A stretch of DNA of 64,000 nucleotides from Liolophura sinensis. Lineage: Eukaryota; Mollusca; Polyplacophora; Chitonida; Chitonidae. The stretch is from contig NC_088305.1 of the NCBI RefSeq assembly GCF_032854445.1, positions 13,459,606 through 13,523,605 on the forward strand. The letters are read 5' to 3'. Position numbers and translations under genes: made by a program. A model generated the notes under the pieces. That model ran no database searches and was not told the origin of the DNA. It saw only the letters and a program-made list of their open reading frames with translations. Each line of letters opens with the position of its first letter. The stretch's first letter is position 1. Shown piece after piece: positions 23,698-35,677 of this stretch.

Positions 23698-24884
23698 TCA
23701 ATAACCTTTGACCAATTGCTAACATGAAATAACTGTTTGGCAGGCAATAGTTCCAGTGCGATGGTCCTAATTATCGATACGTGTGCAACTCCTACGCGAG
23801 CCAAACCGTTATAATGTGAATACCACCTCGATCAGTGCTCTACATTTCACGTCCGACCAGCAATCATTGTCAGTGAAGACATATCGTATTGAGAATGTAC
23901 CTTAACACACACTGGAATCTGTACAGAGCGACGCTGTGCAGCAACACGTAGGCCCGCGTGCTCCATGTTAGTTTATTACCCTCTGGTTACTGCAGTCATC
24001 CTCACGCTGCTATAGTTATAGCTCTGTCATTCAACCGGAAACCATAAACTATTTCGCTTATGCGCAACTTGCTGTTATAATCTAAGCAATAAACCATTAA
24101 GCTGCTGAGCCGAAGCCCCCTCGTAACCAATACCCTCTTATCACCCATGTCTGTGAGGGAGATCCGGACCGAGCCGACATACAACACCAACGGCCTGACC
24201 ACATGACGTACTTTAACGTCCGTGAACAAAGGTCACAGTAACTTACGGCCTCGTTATCATTCCTCAACTGTACTGTGTGGTGATTTGGGCTACTCCTAGC
24301 AATAATGAATGGAAAAGGATAATTTTCGTGAGAACATTTGACAATTATTAGGAACAATTTGAGCTTCGAGTTCGAACTCTTTTGTCCTTAAAGGTAAAAA
24401 GTGCTATTGTAAAAGTAAATATGATAGGCAACTTTTGAGGTCATTAATTTACGATCACCTGTCTCGCCCTATCCCGGATACGTAATTGACATCTCTTGTC
24501 CATAAACGTCTATCTCGTAAGTCCTCTCCATCGTTCGTGTACTCCATGCTATTAGTGACAAACACCATGCAACAGTAGTTGCAGGTGTAACTATTTTTAC
24601 AGGTCACATGGTACGGTAGGATGTTTTTACCTTCAGCCATAAAAGACTTCAAACCGAAAACTCCCATGTCATTTTGTACATCTTTCAGCTTCCATAGACA
24701 AACTGCTTCCTTCACGAAAGTTGTAAATGAACAGACAAATTCATCACAGAGCATTTAAACAGCACTGGGAAAAATAACCCAACTTTATGCAATGGTGCTG
24801 TATGGAAAGAAAATAATACTACCGTTAATGACTAGGATGTGTTTTACTTGAAGACGCTATGTTAGCTGATACACTATGGTTAAA
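23698..24884. other. No recognisable gene
   Basis: Several minus-strand frames of 75-106 codons overlap each other without recognisable domains. No repeat was identified. Confidence 0.4.
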
Positions 24885-25030
24885 CGTACATACCAAAACG
24901 CTAAGCTAAACTGAAAAGAAGCCGTAATTCACCAGTTACGTGTGATCATTTGTGAGCTGTTGCACTGTCGTCGCTGCACTGGTTTTACGCTGTGCTACAC
25001 GTCTTTGATTATACTTTAATTATATTTTTT
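24885..25030 (+). repeat. Family E interspersed repeat, 3' half
   Basis: GAAAAGAAGCCGTAATTCAC, CAGTTACGTGTGATCATTTG, TGCACTGTCGTCGCTGCACT, GGTTTTACGCTGTGC and CACGTCTTTGATTATA follow the E 3' consensus. Confidence 0.72.
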
Positions 25031-25258
25031 TATTATGCGACATAGTGATAAGCTTTAGAGAAAAGGGCATCCTTCATATTTTTTTCTTTATTTTTATGTA
25101 ATTCAAATGGATTCCCTTACCCTAAGTTTGTAGTCATCGTTGCATGTGGTCAGAACTGCCTTATTTGGATTGTAATCCGTCTATAAGTAGTGTGAAGGGA
25201 GGACTTTAAAAACGTAATCATTGTTCATGCATATGTAGAGGCTGTCATTGTATAGGTT

Positions 25259-25510
25259 TTGAGACCTGATGGTCAGAGTGTCTGCCTCGAAATCGGGAGA
25301 CTTGGGATCAAACCCATGTCGGGTGAAGCCAAAGATTTTAAAATGGCTACTGGTTGCTGTCTCCCTTGGCGCTCAGCATGAAGGGGTGAGAAAAAGGAAA
25401 CAGGACTGGTTGGTCCCGAGTCAGTAAAATGTGACTGGATGGGTTGTCATGTCCGGTGCCTTCTGTATGATGCTTTATTTACGGCATGGAGTCGATCTGC
25501 CACAATAAAT
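25259..25510 (+). mobile_element. SINE family D, tRNA-derived
   Basis: tRNA-like head GACCTGATGGTCAGAGTGTC, CTCGAAATCGGGAG, B box GGGATCAAACCC, then a GGCGCTCAGCATGAAGGGG and GACTGGTTGGTCCCG core resembling family B. The 3' part (CCGGTGCCTTCTGTATGATG) differs from B. Only one copy is seen. Confidence 0.7.
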
Positions 25511-26186
25511 ACGGTATATGTATACACACTTAATGTCTTCTCGTTTTCCTTATGATGCCTTTATAAGATTAGTATTATTGGAAACATCGTAGGTGTTTTT
25601 CCAAAACACTACAGATACAGTTTACACTACAGATTTATGACTTTGGTGATGAAATCTGAAATGTTAAATTCATTCCCACGAAACATGCCATCTGCTTTCT
25701 GCTTTGAGACGCCCAGACGTGGGTGGTAACTTGATTCAAAATTCAAACTTTGTGTGTCATTTATTTCCTGAAACAAGTAGATGCTACAGATCATGTGACT
25801 TAGTGGAAGGTTACAGCAGAGGTGAATTTGAAACGAGGCTAGCATTCTGAAACTCTGTAAGGTACATTTGCGAGTAAATGCAGATATAGGATGTCTATAT
25901 TTGTTTGACGAATAAGAACACGTCATTTGCGGCGGGAAACTTTAATAGACGTGGAAAGGGTCAGTATAATTGAGGCCATAAGGTGAAGGTCAAAGGATAA
26001 TGTTGGGAACAGTGCTGAAACAGTATTCGTTTGTCCTCGTTGGCGTATACATTAACGTATCCCAAGTATTTCACTTGTACATATGGAAAAATACTATCGA
26101 ATTGTCTAAGCTAAATGGTTTTAGGGGAAACATACGATTATCCGCAGACTACTGCCAGACTAGCATGTTTCATTGACTGAACAATG
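25511..26186. other. No firm gene; one weak minus-strand exon candidate
   Basis: A minus-strand open frame (25627-25926) contains a possible acceptor (cttgtttcag, about 25771-25780), followed by about 48 hydrophilic codons to a stop at 25627. I do not recognise the peptide. It could be a terminal exon or chance. Confidence 0.15.
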
Positions 26187-26292
26187 TTTTTTTGGATTTG
26201 TGTTTTACGCCGTGCTAAAGAATATTTCATTCATTCGACGGCAATCAGAATTATGGTGAGAGGAAAGCAAGTGCCAGGGGGAAACCACGATA
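26187..26292 (-). mobile_element. SINE family A, 3' fragment
   Basis: GTTTTACGCCGTGCTAAAGA, ATATTTCATTCATTCGACGG, ATTATGGTGAGAGGAAAGCA. A diverged minus-strand tail and core only. Confidence 0.75.
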
Positions 26293-26390
26293 ACTCAGTT
26301 CCAACTCAGAGAAATTGTTCTCTTGAAATGCATGCGTATAAAGTTACCGGTTTGCTCATAAAACGTTATCGCAAAGATACGAATGAACAA

Positions 26391-26613
26391 CACGGTTCGT
26401 ATTTATCAAGCAACTTAAGACTTATGTCATAAATTGCAAGCCCTTAAAAAACCAAACTCAGGACAGGAAAGAACCCAAGTGTTGGTTAGTACATTGTCCT
26501 GCAGTAAAGAAGCATTGTGCAAATTTTAATCTGTCTAAAGCGAAACATTCTATTTGTAGCTGTGTTTGAATTTTTGACTTAAGTCTTAAGACGTTTGATA
26601 AATACGGGCCGTG
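26391..26613. mobile_element. Inverted-repeat element with about 45-bp termini (MITE-like)
   Basis: Left 26391-26435 begins CACGGTTCGTATTTATCAAG. The right end, reverse complemented (26613-26569), begins CACGGCCCGTATTTATCAAA. Both continue with CTTAAGACTTA and TCAAAAATT-like sequence. The 223-bp body lacks coding capacity; the minus frame at 26458-26673 merely crosses it. No clear target-site duplication was found. Confidence 0.75.
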
Positions 26614-28929
26614 GTTTCGAGATTGGGTCTTCCCAAAATTACCTAAGACAAGAAAAGTTTGCCATTCTGGCAACTTTTCGTTTCTTTTACCTCGTGACTG
26701 AGTATTTATCTAGGTCGTTTCAATCTGGAGAGCGTTTTGGTGCATGGCACCAGGATGAACTACCTATGGCTTAAAACTACTGACCGTGTCTCTGGCATCC
26801 CCATGAATTATGACCCTTTCTCTAACTTGAGTAAGCCCCAAAATATAACAAGCAATGCGTCGGTACTTCTGTGAGCCGTACTTGTGTTTAAACTTTACGT
26901 AAGGCAGCCTCTCCGAGATTTATATTTTGTTTGGGAGGACGTTGTCCTAAATAACCTGTGTTTTGAAAGTCTCAAGGCTGATTTCTAAGAGCGTTTTCCA
27001 CAGGTGTATACATTTTCATAATGACCTTGACCTGGAAATCCCAGCTTTACGTTTTGCCGTTACTGTAGCTTTGTAGGCTGTTAACAGATTGTTGTTGTAT
27101 AAAGCGTCCTAGACGGCGTAAATCGTGAAAAAAGAGAGTTTGCAAAAGAACCTTGAATTTGTCAGAAGTAGTGTTGAAAAGATCTCCACCGCAGCACCCC
27201 CCCCCCCCCCCCCCACCCCCATCCGTACTCACTGCGTTATGGTGTTGATGTCGAACAATAAGTTCACGGCCGGGATGCAATCCAGTACGCTGCGGTTTGG
27301 CTACGGCTTTACGGCTTTTAGTCTGGAAGTTTGTTACGTACCTGAAAAAAAAGGGTGATCTTTTGCGGACTTTTCCGGTTTCCTCAATCTGCGAACCAAT
27401 AAATCCACAAGTTTATTAACCTGTATTTTGCTTACACTTTGCGTAGCATCACTGCATCACTGCTTTTTGGCAAGGTCATGCTTCTTTCTGTGAGGAAGAT
27501 CATTTTTCTTTCTGTATCACGCTTCCCCTTTGTTGAGGAACCTTCTTGTTTTAATCGGATAGTCTCCTTTAGGCTTGCCATGTGACCCTCATTGAGCGCT
27601 TTCTTGCGTTTTGTAGCTATGACCGTTTGCATTATGATCCTGTTTTGTGTATTTTACGTCGTTCTAAGAGTTATTATTTTACAGTTTGAACATCGTATGG
27701 TCTGTTGTTAATGACTCATTGTGGGTGGTACGTCCCGGAAATTAGACAATCTGGCTCTGTGTCCGATTGTTTGATTCATTTATTCATGTAGGCCTATTCA
27801 TTTTTTCGTTCGTCTTTGGTGATATGTCGATATGAGAAATGAATTTACATTTTACATGTATGTGACATGCCATAAAACTAAAACAGACCGACACACACAC
27901 ACAAGGTATCGTCAGCGAAAGAGCAAAAATCATTATAAAGCTGTTTAAAATCACTTTGGACAAATAGCACCTGATAAGTTTCTAACACATCTTGTTCGTA
28001 AACAGCTACTTGATATAAAGCCAATTTATTTTCCATTCACTGTGCATTGGTCTCAAATAGGCTACATCTGTATATTTTCTAATATAAGGGAAATAAGGGA
28101 ATCAAGTACTCGCAGTTTAGGACTGTAAGAAGTCAATGGGAAACTGGTAAGTCATGCTGTTGAGAGGATGCGTCCTCACTGAGAGCCACATACTTATCTT
28201 ACACTGTTAAAACTCAGCATCGAACTAGATAAGCCACACTTGCAAACTGTGTAATTCATTCAATCTCCATTTAATTTCAAACGTCGTGACGTTTATGAAC
28301 ATAACAATAATTCCACGCGTCTTTGTAGAACGTTGAAACAAAACTGGATATCAGGAGTAAAGAAGCTAACAAACCAATTTCAAGACGGATAAATTGATTT
28401 TAGCTAGCAACTATTGCTTTTATCGAAATCATGATACATGCAGTAAGTTATTATAGAACGCCTGGTAGGTGGAAGATAATCCTTCCAGTATACTTGGTTT
28501 ATCTCACTTGACCATCTCTGGAGAAATTGATGCTATGATATTCGCCAGCTGACACATGAGCTAGAGAGCCTTCTTTGCAGGTCGTCCTAATGTTGCAATG
28601 TCATCTATCACAGCGTCGCTCAGTATCTCCACTGCTTTATCATTCCCACGCATTGTACGAATTCATGTGCAAGAAGAACTATTAAACTCTATGTTTGTCA
28701 TGCTTAAGTACAGATGATACATAGCTGTTTTGGGGTTTTGATTTATATCCCCCGTGAAGCCAATCAACAAGAGCAGATTAAAATTCCAATTTGTAATTCG
28801 ATCGTAAACTAACAGATACCTCAAGTTCATGTCATAAAATTATAAATTAAGCCATTTCGCCCCATAATCGCAATTAAGAACAGTTTCAGATACTGGATAA
28901 AACTGTCATCCACCAGGTGTCCATGATGA
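26614..28929. other. No recognisable gene; includes an 18-C run
   Basis: C18 at 27197-27214 followed by A and C5, a G-quadruplex-capable tract on the minus strand and a likely unstable site. The plus and minus frames through it translate to polyproline and polyglycine and are not credible genes. (CA)n occurs near 27892. Nothing else was recognised. Confidence 0.5.
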
Positions 28930-29590
28930 TTCATCTAAGTAGGACACAGCACACGCACTTGTGTAATTTTTTAACTTCTGATCCTGATTTATTTATTTAC
29001 TTATTTATTTATTGTTAGCTTTGTTTGTTTCTTTGCGTGTGTGTTTCATTTGTTTCTTGTAGGACACTGTATGCGCACTATTTTTTTTATACATCTGATT
29101 CTGGTTTATTTGTTTGTTTGTTTTTGTTAGCTTTGTTTGTTTCTTTGCGTGTGTGTTTCATTTGTTTCTTGTAGGACGCTGTATGCGCACTATTTTTTTA
29201 TAGTTCTGATTCTGGTTTATTTGTTTGTTTGTTTTTGTTAATTGTGTTTCTTGGCGTGCGTGTTTCATTCGTGCCTTGTAGGACGCTCTATTCGCACTTC
29301 GTTTCTTTATACTTCTGATTCTGGTTTAGCATTTGTTTTCCTTGTATGCTTCGTTTGTTTGTTTCTTTGTTTCTTTCTTGGCCTGTTTCTTCGAAGGACG
29401 TTGTATACACACTTTTGTACCTTAGTACTTCTGTTCTGATTTGTTTATTTATTTTTGTTTCCTTAATTTGTTTCTTTCCATCTTCATATGTTAGACACCA
29501 TGTACACCTTCTTACACTTTTATACTTCTGCGTCTGGTTTTCTTGTTTCTTTATTTATTTGTTTTCTCCAGTTTTACATGCCACTCTGAC
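28930..29590 (+). repeat. Degenerate tandem repeat of about 110 bp, T-rich
   Basis: About six units share TTTCTTGTAGGACGCTGTAT, GCGCACTATTTTTTTATA, TCTGATTCTGGTTTATTTG and TTTGTTAGCTTTGTTTG. The GTAGGAC landmark recurs at about 28941, 29059, 29171 and 29278, and in changed form at about 29394. The hydrophobic frames at 29242-29606 are translations of this repeat. Confidence 0.82.
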
Positions 29591-31739
29591 GGTTATGACA
29601 AAATAAGCGTTCTTAGTGATCATGACATCAATTTTATTCCACTTGGGATGGACTAGGACTTTGAAATATAGTGAATTACAAAAGGTCCTTCTTGGATATT
29701 TGTATTTAGCTTGTTTGTTTTACTCTACCTTGGGTCCGTTGTACGATCGACATAGCGGTCAGTCTACAGTCTACATAACAAGTAACGCCGAGTGTCAAAA
29801 TATTTCTCCTGTGTTATGATTTCTGCGGATTTGTATTTAGATTTTGTTTGGAAATAGACCTGAGAAAGCGCGTTTTGTGGCAATATCTGATTCGACATTC
29901 GTATTATGCTTTATGTATTATGACTTATCTTAAATTAGGTACAGTAGTTTTGAGTAGCCTAGATCTTAAGCCACGTTCACGCTGTGCGATTTGGCAAACG
30001 GACTTGAAGAGCTTTTGTAGCATTTCTCTGGATTTGTGCGGATTTTTGATTTGGAAATTGACTGAGAACTAAAATGTGAAATTGAGGCTCTGTTATTTGC
30101 ATTCGATTTGTGCATCAGACACCAACAAGTGCCTCCGTGCCAATATTGTATAAAACTAGCTGTAAACATAGACAATATCTGGCTGAATTTTACAGCAGGG
30201 AATGTGCTGTCAACTTGTACAACACAAATGAAGCAGGTTTATCAAAGAAATGGTAAATACAAGGTTCAAATACAAGTACCTACTGAAGGTTTCCCAAACT
30301 GAGTCATCGTCCATTTGCAATCTCTCATTTTAGCGATAAGTGTACGTATATATGTTGTTGTGTGTTCGATTGACGTTTGCAGATTTACAGCGCTTTGGTA
30401 ATGAAAAAACATGACACGATGTTGTACTTTTTACAACCCCTTGCGTATGTAAGTGGGCAAATGGCTGTAAAAATTTACGACGAGAAGAGAGCTGTATATC
30501 TACAGTAAAAAGCAGTGCACCAAGGAAATGTTGATATAGAAATATAAATGTGTTATAACAGTGTATTACTTTATCTCTACACACGTATATTTTGACGTGC
30601 GCTAGTATACACGTGTATGCTTGAAGTAACGGCAGGGTGAGATGTATGCGCATTGTCATACTACATCAAAACTCCTGTGCCGTATGGTAGGAATGTAAAT
30701 AGGGGTTTGAAACAGACACAGGTCATTGGGAATGTAGGCGAACGCGTGTGTGGGACTTGATTGAGACACGCCTTAGTTTACATAGATGACACAGTATATC
30801 AGCTTATAATCAAAATATACGTAGTATTACACCATGGGACGCGTGGGACAGACATTCCATTAACTTCACCAGCAACAACGGCTGTGTAACGGACAGGGCC
30901 TTCCGCCGAAGGATTATACGGACGGATAGATAAGTGACACCAACGGAAAAGAGACAGAAGTAGGCCTGAATGCAATAATACAAAAGCATTCGTTCGGTTT
31001 ATACTCGTGGGCACGGGTTGTGCCAGTGTTGACGAAACCCACGTGCGCCCTTATCAGCTTGTTTCGTTAGTTGGATTGCGGGTGGTTTCGAATTTGTGTT
31101 GTCTTTCCGTGACTGATTGTTGTCTGTGATAAATGACCATGTCTCTTGATGTGTGTAACACAAGCGATTGTAGCTCAGAACTCCGGGGAGTATAAAGCAA
31201 GAATTGGCTCAGCCAAAGCTGCATCTACTGAATCCGTTGCTTCGGGAATTAGTAGGTTGAGAAGCGCGACTGATAGGGTGGCTTTTGCTCTTCACAGTTG
31301 GAGCAGTAATGCATTCAAATGAGTTCGCTGTTCACTGAGACGCCAATCGCGACCAGTGCGAGTTATCCAAGCCTACATTGTTACGTGTACTGTTTAGTGT
31401 TTCAGTCAGAGTGTGTCGGTGATGTAGATTTATTTTAGGACGTAGCGTCACATGCGATATATTCAATAAAATCAATTCACCAAAACAATGGACTTTCCCA
31501 GCGAAACTAGTAATGAAATATGACAGTCAAACACCAGTGACAGATTTTTATTGCTGTAGATTTCCTAATGTAATTAAATTTTTATTAGGCAAACAGGTGT
31601 ACGTGGTTGTAAAACAGTGCCACGTGACCGTGCATTCCTGCGAATAGTACATAGTCATCTCTTTGACCACTGGCAAAACTCACCACACAATATCTTCACG
31701 TGGCACAGGCCAGTAATAGGCGCTCCTCAGCAGGAGAAC
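29591..31739. other. No recognisable gene
   Basis: A TATA-like AGTATAAAGC lies near 31189 with a pyrimidine/TCAG-type sequence about 25 bases on, but no convincing exon follows. Frames at 30330-30659 (-) and 30799-31014 (-) are not recognised. Confidence 0.35.
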
Positions 31740-32012
31740 CACAAACCAACACGACGCACCTCTGATCACGACAAACTTTGTTACAAGTGACAAAACAACA
31801 CGACGCACCTCTGATCACGACAAACGTTGATACAAGAGACAAAACAACACGGCGCACCTCTGATCACGACAAACTTTGATACAAGAGACAAACAACACGA
31901 CGCACCTCTGATCACCAACTTTGATACAAGAGACAAAACAACACGACGTACCTCTGATCACGACAAACTTTAATACAAGAGACAAAACTACACAACGCAC
32001 CTCTGATCACGA
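31740..32012 (+). repeat. 49-bp tandem repeat, six copies
   Basis: Unit: ACACGACGCACCTCTGATCA, CGACAAACTTTGATACAAGA, GACAAAACA. The TCTGATCAC landmark occurs at 31761, 31810, 31859, 31907, 31953 and 32002. The minus frame over it (31815-32000) is repeat translation. Confidence 0.92.
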
Positions 32013-32027
32013 TTTTTAAACTTATTT

Positions 32028-32255
32028 TCAAATACTTATTTATTTATGTATTTTTTGATGATTTGTGTTTAGTAGCGTACAGATCTTTTTAACTTCCATA
32101 ATGCTGTCCAGGTTTGTGTGTGGAGGAAATCGGAGTGCCCTGTAAACCACCGCCCTTTGACAGATGCCTGACAAATCACCTGATTAAATGCCGTGGCTGG
32201 AGCAGTAAGACATGGATTCGAACTGACCTACTTGGTACATTGCCTGAAAGTCGAA
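32028..32255 (-). mobile_element. SINE family C, near full length
   Basis: Minus-strand order: tRNA-like B box complement GGATTCGAACTGACC on the right, GTAAACCACCGCCCTTTGAC, GGAGGAAATCGGAGTGCCC, CTTCCATAATGC, then a TTATTTATTTATG tail at the left. Confidence 0.7.
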
Positions 32256-32494
32256 AATAGTGCTTTACGTCGAATCCAACTACATTAAATCAGGAGGTTT
32301 GTCACGAAATGGCGAATGGCGGTGGTTTCCATGGGCTTCACCGGTACTTGGCTTCCATGAGCCCTATTTTGAGACGCCAAGCAAGTAATTAAATCGCAAT
32401 AAATAAATTAACTCTCTGTCATCAATCAATAAAAATGAATGGAATGCGTATACATCTCTTCCTGCAGGCTTTAAAGCTCCTACGCAACAAACAA

Positions 32495-33010
32495 CTGTTG
32501 ATATGACACACACGCATATAGATACCCCATACTCACATGCTAATATGACACACGCAATGTCGATATCACACAAGCATATCGTATATAGGCACCCCACACT
32601 CACTGTTGATATGACACACACGCATATAGATACCCCATACTCACATGCTAATATGACACACGCAATGTCGATATGACACAAGCATATCGCATATAGATAC
32701 CACACACTCACTGTTGATATGACACACCCATACCTCATATAGATATCCCACACCCACTGTTGATATTACATACACATACAGAATAAAGATACCCCACATG
32801 CACTGTTGATATGACAAACGCAATGTCGATATGACACACACACATATCGCATACAGATACCTCACACTCACTGTTGATACGTCACACGCAAATTACATAT
32901 AGATACCCCCACACACTGTTGATATCACACGCACATATCGCATGGAGATACCCCACACTCACTGTTGGTATGACACACGAATATCGCATATAGATACCCT
33001 ATCATCAATG
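32495..33010 (+). repeat. Degenerate minisatellite rich in TGTTGATATGACACAC
   Basis: Recurrent CACTGTTGATATGACACACA, CGCATATAGATACCCCATA and GCTAATATGACACACGCAAT blocks. Two blocks of about 116 bp starting near 32495 and 32611 are almost identical, so part of the array is a larger duplication. The minus frames rich in Cys/Ile/Val (32364-32871) are artefacts. Confidence 0.88.
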
Positions 33011-33017
33011 TTAACCT

Positions 33018-33195
33018 TCATAAGAAGGATTTATTTATTTATTTGATTAGTGTTTCACGCCGTACTCAAGAATATTCCACTTATATGACAGCAGGCAGCA
33101 TTATGGTGGGAAGAAACAGGTGAGAGCCCGGGAGAAACCCAGGACCATCCGCACGTTGCTGACAGACCTTCCCACGTACGTCTCATAAGGAGGAT
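33018..33195 (-). mobile_element. SINE family A, 3' part with target-site duplication
   Basis: Minus-strand copy (33031-33182) with (TTTA) tail, CACGCCGTACTCAAGAATAT and GACCATCCGCACGTTGCTGA. Flanks TCATAAGAAGGAT (33018-33030) and TCATAAGGAGGAT (33183-33195) are a 13-bp duplication with one mismatch. Confidence 0.88.
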
Positions 33196-33479
33196 AACAT
33201 CTCCCCTCAACAGCTTCTAATCATCAGCAGGCGACAAGAGGCGAGATAATGATGATTTCAAAACTTACCACACTATATCTTCAGTAGTTTACAGCGTTAA
33301 ATTAGCTTTCAATGATTGCGTGGATAGGACAGAAACAAATCGACGCTAATGGGATTCGAACCCTGACATGTGTAGACAAGAAACACATCACGTGAATACA
33401 GGCTAGGACGCTTAAAACGGATGTCATCATATTCTCTTCAGTCTCCGGCCATTAGCCTCGTAAATCTACGTTGCGTTAT

Positions 33480-33982
33480 GAGTCGCCGACAAAGCCGTAT
33501 GATTAAATTTCTATATAAAAGTGCCACACACGAATTTGAACGCATGGTGGTAACTCTGTTTTGTCGGTCGGCTGATCACCAACAACTGTGAGTTACACGC
33601 TCAGGCTGGCGGAACCTGCCGATCTTTGCCGAAAACAGCAATGAGCGTGGGAGTTTGATCTTATTCTTTTATATAAACTCAGTGAGGACCAGTTGCCTCC
33701 ACATGCAGAGTGTGAGTGTAGAGAGCGCCAAAGTTTACCAGCCTCCCAAAGGGAAGTTTGGTCAACGGAACAACGAGAACGGACTGGCTGCGCAGCACTG
33801 GAGGGAGGTGAGGTATCGAGCCATTGTTTGGCAATCGAAAGCGTAATAGAGTCGATAGCTTAGAGGGCCGGAAACGCACACTTATCGTGTTAGTAGTGAA
33901 GGCAAGCTATCCGGATACATTACCATCTGGCCGGAGTCCGCGAACCCGTTTGTAACGTACGCTTCAGATAATACAGTCAAAG
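33480..33982 (+). promoter_or_regulatory. Candidate promoter and first exon with TATA boxes and splice donors
   Basis: This stretch looks GC-richer than its surroundings. TATATAAAAG occurs at about 33512-33521 and a second TATATAA at about 33669. Downstream are two donor-like sites, GAG|GTGAGG (GT at 33808) and AAAG|GTAAGT (GT at 33983); the latter is a near-perfect consensus. A 47-codon open frame, ATG at 33703 to a stop ending 33846, encodes a hydrophilic peptide I do not recognise. It could be a 5' exon of the activin-like gene with an intron of about 7.2 kb, the start of another transcript, or chance. Confidence 0.25.
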
Positions 33983-35677
33983 GTAAGTCTGACGGCAATT
34001 TGTGTTGCTAGGAGCTCTGGTTCGTTTGAGATATTCCACACATGTGTCACTAAGATTTTAAGTTCTTATGGACCAACTGTATTACAATACTTCTGACAGA
34101 CAAGCAGAGCGTGTTTTTTTTTCTTTGTTTGAACATATAAGTGAATGAGCCGATGGGAGAATTTTGGTGTTTGACGTTTAATTTATTTATTTTGAGGAGA
34201 ATTTTATTAACATGTCGTTCAATCGACCAGTGAAGCAAAACACTCAATGGGCAGGCCATAAAAGGCTAAATCCATAACATAACCTTATAGACAGGTCATA
34301 AAATAATTCGGTTGCATAGAGAACATGCCAGACCATTATGTAGTTGATGTCAAAAAATTTAATCATCTAATCATGCACCCGTTGATTTGTACATGTTAAG
34401 GGTTGGATCAATATTTTTAATCTGCAATTCTAGATTTATCCTAGATAACAGCTCGTCATCTGCGCGATCCGTATTCTCCAAGGCTGAGTAGGTTGTCTAC
34501 CCTAGACCTCAATTTGTGTTTAGTTTAACTGTTGGCGGCTGCAGCATCTGAAACTCTGTGTATACTTGGGAAAGTAACGCACGAGCCGCCAGAGGGTTTG
34601 TGGGTGGTGCACAGTCCGGGATACGGGCGTAGCTATAGAGGCACGATCACATCAGATACGGCAATGATATTTAATCACTTCTTACCGAAGGAAATCAATT
34701 TGTACTGTTTCAAGCTACTCGTCGCGCGTGGAAGTTAATTTATCACTGGTTGGCACGGCTCGCGGTTGGATTATCCCTTCCGTACTGGCCATCGTTGGTA
34801 ATGGAAATCCCTTGGCTGCCTGCAAAGTGCCCGGTAATAAGCTTAATTCGGCCTTGACGCCAGTGGCAGGAAAATGACTGGTAATATCGTTTAAAGCCAG
34901 AAGCTAACGGACTTGCGCAATTCTTCCTTATCGCCTACTCCTGCCATTTCTCTTTATTTTTCTCGACAGGGTCTTTAACAAGCAAGCATCGGTCACTCCA
35001 AATTAAAATTACTTTCAAAGATTGATGGCCTTTTTTTCTTTGGGGGAAAGGTGTCCTCAAGTAAAGAGTAGCGATCTAGGCCAGCGTAACAACACTGAAG
35101 GTTAACAACGACTGTAGCAACCACATCCCGGGTTAAGCTGGAAATAGGTTACATATCAGTGGTCCGATAGCCCGCGCAGACAAAGGCTTGCCTTTGTGAA
35201 CGGCTCACAGCCACTAATTAAAGAATACGTGTAGTGTAGAGCTAGTTAGTTGGGGCGATATAGTAGACCTCTTAACCTCGTATTTCTTCAGCGATACGGG
35301 TGTATTGTAGCCCAGTCTATGTAGGCTTTACAAGACTATCGTCATTCTGGAATAGGCTCACGATCAGGGTTTTGTATCCACATAAGTCTACGTAGCATTG
35401 CTATGAAACCATCGAGAACTCCAAGTGATCTGACCTCATCCAATTGCCTTGAACATTCCTTGCGTCATTCCATCATCACTGAAAACTGTTAATTGCTTCT
35501 CTTTGCATGAATCTGACCTAATTTCGTACTTTATATACTTTCTTAGCTCTTTGGTGGTTTGTGTTAAAGGTATAGTTTTGGGGGAATTTTGGCCATGTGA
35601 TTATTGACCTGTCACGTTCATTTTGGTTGACGGCTGGCATCCGTATGTGTGTTGCGACGCCTAGACTCAAATATCCA
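33983..35677. other. No firm gene; unrecognised open frame at 34532-34738
   Basis: The frame at 34532-34738 (+) opens after a CTGCAG and looks codon-like, but its only Met is internal and I do not recognise the peptide. It may be an exon or chance. The remainder holds nothing recognised. Confidence 0.25.

Noticed and set aside
27047-27358. Polyproline/polyglycine ORFs
   Set aside because: They depend on a C18 homopolymer run and are open on both strands.
29242-29606. Hydrophobic membrane-protein-like ORFs
   Set aside because: Translations of a T-rich tandem repeat; the Phe/Leu/Cys richness comes from TTT/TTG/TGT runs.
32364-32871. Cys/Ile/Val-rich minus-strand ORFs of 129 and 76 codons
   Set aside because: They lie wholly or partly in the degenerate minisatellite and repeat the same peptide.
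33345-33425. Possible minus-strand tRNA gene around GGGATTCGAACCC
   Set aside because: Only the B-box/T-arm matches; no A box, anticodon arm or acceptor stem pairs with it.
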